Shown here piece after piece: positions 62,997 through 64,000 of a stretch of DNA of 64,000 nt. The DNA is from Rhodospirillaceae bacterium. GTDB taxonomy: Bacteria; Pseudomonadota; Alphaproteobacteria; UBA8366; Aestuariispiraceae. Positions within the stretch are counted from its first letter, which is position 1. Each line of letters begins with the position of its first letter. The stretch spans positions 252,917-316,916 of the forward strand of contig PAQY01000012.1 of NCBI GenBank assembly GCA_002709955.1, written 5' to 3'. The notes beneath the pieces were generated by a model. That model was not told where the DNA came from, made no database searches, and saw only the letters and a program-made list of their open reading frames with translations. The position numbers were made by a program, and so were the translations under genes.

Positions 62997-63683
62997 CTGC
63001 AGGCTTGGCGCTGCGGCAGCATCCACGAAAAGATCGGTGATGGCTGGATCATCGGGATAGGGATGGGTTCCCTTATCTTCACCCGGATAGGCTTCCGCCC
63101 GCAGGTTGGTCGTCAGCGGACCCGGATCGATCAGATGAATCCCCAGTCCCGTCTTTTCAACTTCCAACTGATAACATTTCACCAGGCTTTCCAGACCTGC
63201 CTTGCTGGCGGCATAGACGCCCCAGAAGGCCTTGGGGTGGCTGGCGACCTGACAGGTGACAAATAGGGCGCGCCCCGAGGGGGACAGGCGCAATAACGGG
63301 TCATAGGCGCGGATCAGCCGCTGATTGACCGTCAGGTTCAGATGCAGTGTGCGGTCCCAGGTCTTCTGATCCAGATGGTGGGTGGGGGTCAGGACGCCCA
63401 ATTGCGCCGCGGCACTGACCAGAATATCCAATTTCCCAAACCGCTCATGAATGGACGCTGCCATCCGGTCGATATTGTCCGGCTCAAACAGATCCATCGG
63501 TGCCAGGGTCGCCTTTCCGCCTGCCTTGCGGATGTCGTCATCAATTTCTTCCAGCCCGCCCACGGTGCGGGCGGTCAGAATGACATGGGCCCCTTCCGCA
63601 GCAAATCGCTTGGCCACCGCAGCACCCAGCCCCCGGCTGGCCCCAGTGATAAGGGCAAGTCGTCCTTCAAGGCGTTTTGTCAT
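62994..63683 (-). CDS. Short-chain dehydrogenase/reductase (SDR)
   Basis: A 229-residue Rossmann oxidoreductase. Cofactor motif TGASRGLG, NAD(P) Asp site in PMDLFEPD, N-A-G-type region altered to VSAAAQLG, and the active Tyr-Lys in VYAASKAGLES. The residue 13 before the Tyr, normally the catalytic Ser, is Cys (FVTCQVAS), unusual for an active SDR. Substrate unknown. It is 5 bp downstream of purF and in the same direction, so it is likely co-transcribed. Confidence 0.88.
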   Translation of the reverse strand: MTKRLEGRLALITGASRGLGAAVAKRFAAEGAHVILTARTVGGLEEIDDDIRKAGGKATLAPMDLFEPDNIDRMAASIHERFGKLDILVSAAAQLGVLTPTHHLDQKTWDRTLHLNLTVNQRLIRAYDPLLRLSPSGRALFVTCQVASHPKAFWGVYAASKAGLESLVKCYQLEVEKTGLGIHLIDPGPLTTNLRAEAYPGEDKGTHPYPDDPAITDLFVDAAAAPSLQ

Positions 63684-63688
63684 GAAAA

Positions 63689-64000
63689 CTATCCTGCTTT
63701 CTGTTCTCTCAACAGGGAAAGCTGTGCTGGCTGCCCCCCGCTATCGCCAAAATCTGTCAGCCGAATGGGATAATCACCAGAGAAACAGGCGTCGCAATAG
63801 GCTGGTTTCGCAGGGTCGCGAGCCGCATGACCCATTGCGCGATACAGGCCATCCATGGTGATAAAGGTCAGCGTGTCACAGCCAATCGCCTGGCGCATTT
63901 CTTCATGGCTCATGCGGGCTGCCATCAACTGGCTGCGCTCCGGCGTGTCGACGCCATAGTAACAGCTGTATGTGGTTGGCGGGCTGGCGATGCACATATG
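63689..64000 (-). CDS. purF: Amidophosphoribosyltransferase PurF, C-terminal part
   Basis: Only the last 103 residues are visible; the gene continues past the right edge. They match the PurF C-terminus: IASPPTTYSCYYGVDTPERSQLM, then YCDACFSGDYPIRLTDF, which hold three of the four [4Fe-4S] cysteines of the Bacillus-type enzyme. It makes 5-phosphoribosylamine, the first purine step. The family normally reads H-M-R-I before the SPP motif; here R is C (codon TGC instead of CGC). Confidence 0.93.
   Translation of the reverse strand, partial: HMCIASPPTTYSCYYGVDTPERSQLMAARMSHEEMRQAIGCDTLTFITMDGLYRAMGHAARDPAKPAYCDACFSGDYPIRLTDFGDSGGQPAQLSLLREQKAG

Noticed and set aside
1..64000. tRNA, rRNA, CRISPR arrays, insertion sequences or prophage
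   Set aside because: No cloverleaf-like conserved tRNA boxes, repeat-spacer arrays, transposase or integrase motifs were seen by eye; a covariance search would be needed to exclude small RNAs.

Overview
The window looks like chromosomal DNA of a free-living, probably aquatic alphaproteobacterium of Rhodospirillales type. The evidence is a Shemin-pathway 5-aminolevulinate synthase, a TrcR/DUF1013 cell-cycle regulator, a DivK-like receiver protein, DUF2794 and DUF1127 proteins, a phasin, TRAP and polyamine-type ABC transporters and a partial type VI secretion cluster. I see no rRNA, tRNA, CRISPR array, prophage or insertion sequence. The exact genus cannot be fixed from the sequence alone.

Layout. 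1-6.3 kb: a secreted fasciclin protein (cut by the left edge), then a leftward operon of a threonine-dehydratase-like enzyme, a PLP decarboxylase, a PhzF-family protein and a GNAT acetyltransferase, headed by a DUF1127 gene with its own terminator and a divergent MocR-type regulator. 6.3-13.6 kb: S49 peptidase, zinc-ribbon membrane protein, TrcR, phasin, an Anbu proteasome-like peptidase, a lipoprotein, a D,D-carboxypeptidase with a SPOR domain, a cupin and a GNAT. 13.6-21.2 kb: two small paralogous proteins divergent from tssB-tssC-hcp-unknown-tssE-tssF-tssG, a T6SS sheath/tube/baseplate block without its ATPase, membrane complex, VgrG or PAAR. 21.2-26.5 kb: a leftward run of a phosphonate-monoester-hydrolase-like sulfatase-fold enzyme, a glycerophosphodiesterase, an EamA transporter and a fluoroacetate-dehalogenase-like hydrolase, plus a Ca/Na antiporter.

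26.6-37.8 kb: a TRAP transporter, AraC regulator, AzlCD exporter, fused hydantoinase/oxoprolinase, MarR-like regulator, leucine-type dehydrogenase and gamma carbonic anhydrase. One promoter/operator module (TTGACA followed by an ATTTATYGATAAAT palindrome) occurs twice, pointing at the TRAP operon and at the hydantoinase, so these two are probably one regulon of uptake and ring opening. 37.9-48.7 kb: CtpA-type protease, GNAT, DivK, a PadR-like regulator with a 19-bp palindromic operator at its start, a four-gene polyamine-type ABC operon punctuated by hairpins around the binding-protein gene, hemA and a polyamine/omega-type aminotransferase.

48.9-64 kb: a ribokinase-family kinase; a three-gene envelope operon (proline-rich OmpA protein, MotA/ExbB-like channel, MotB-like OmpA protein); suhB and efp facing epmA, which modifies EF-P; sthA; DUF2794; a small repeat-rich intergenic stretch; a lipoprotein; the yfgM-bamB-der outer-membrane/ribosome assembly run; another lipoprotein; an SDR with an altered catalytic residue; and the 3' end of purF at the right edge.
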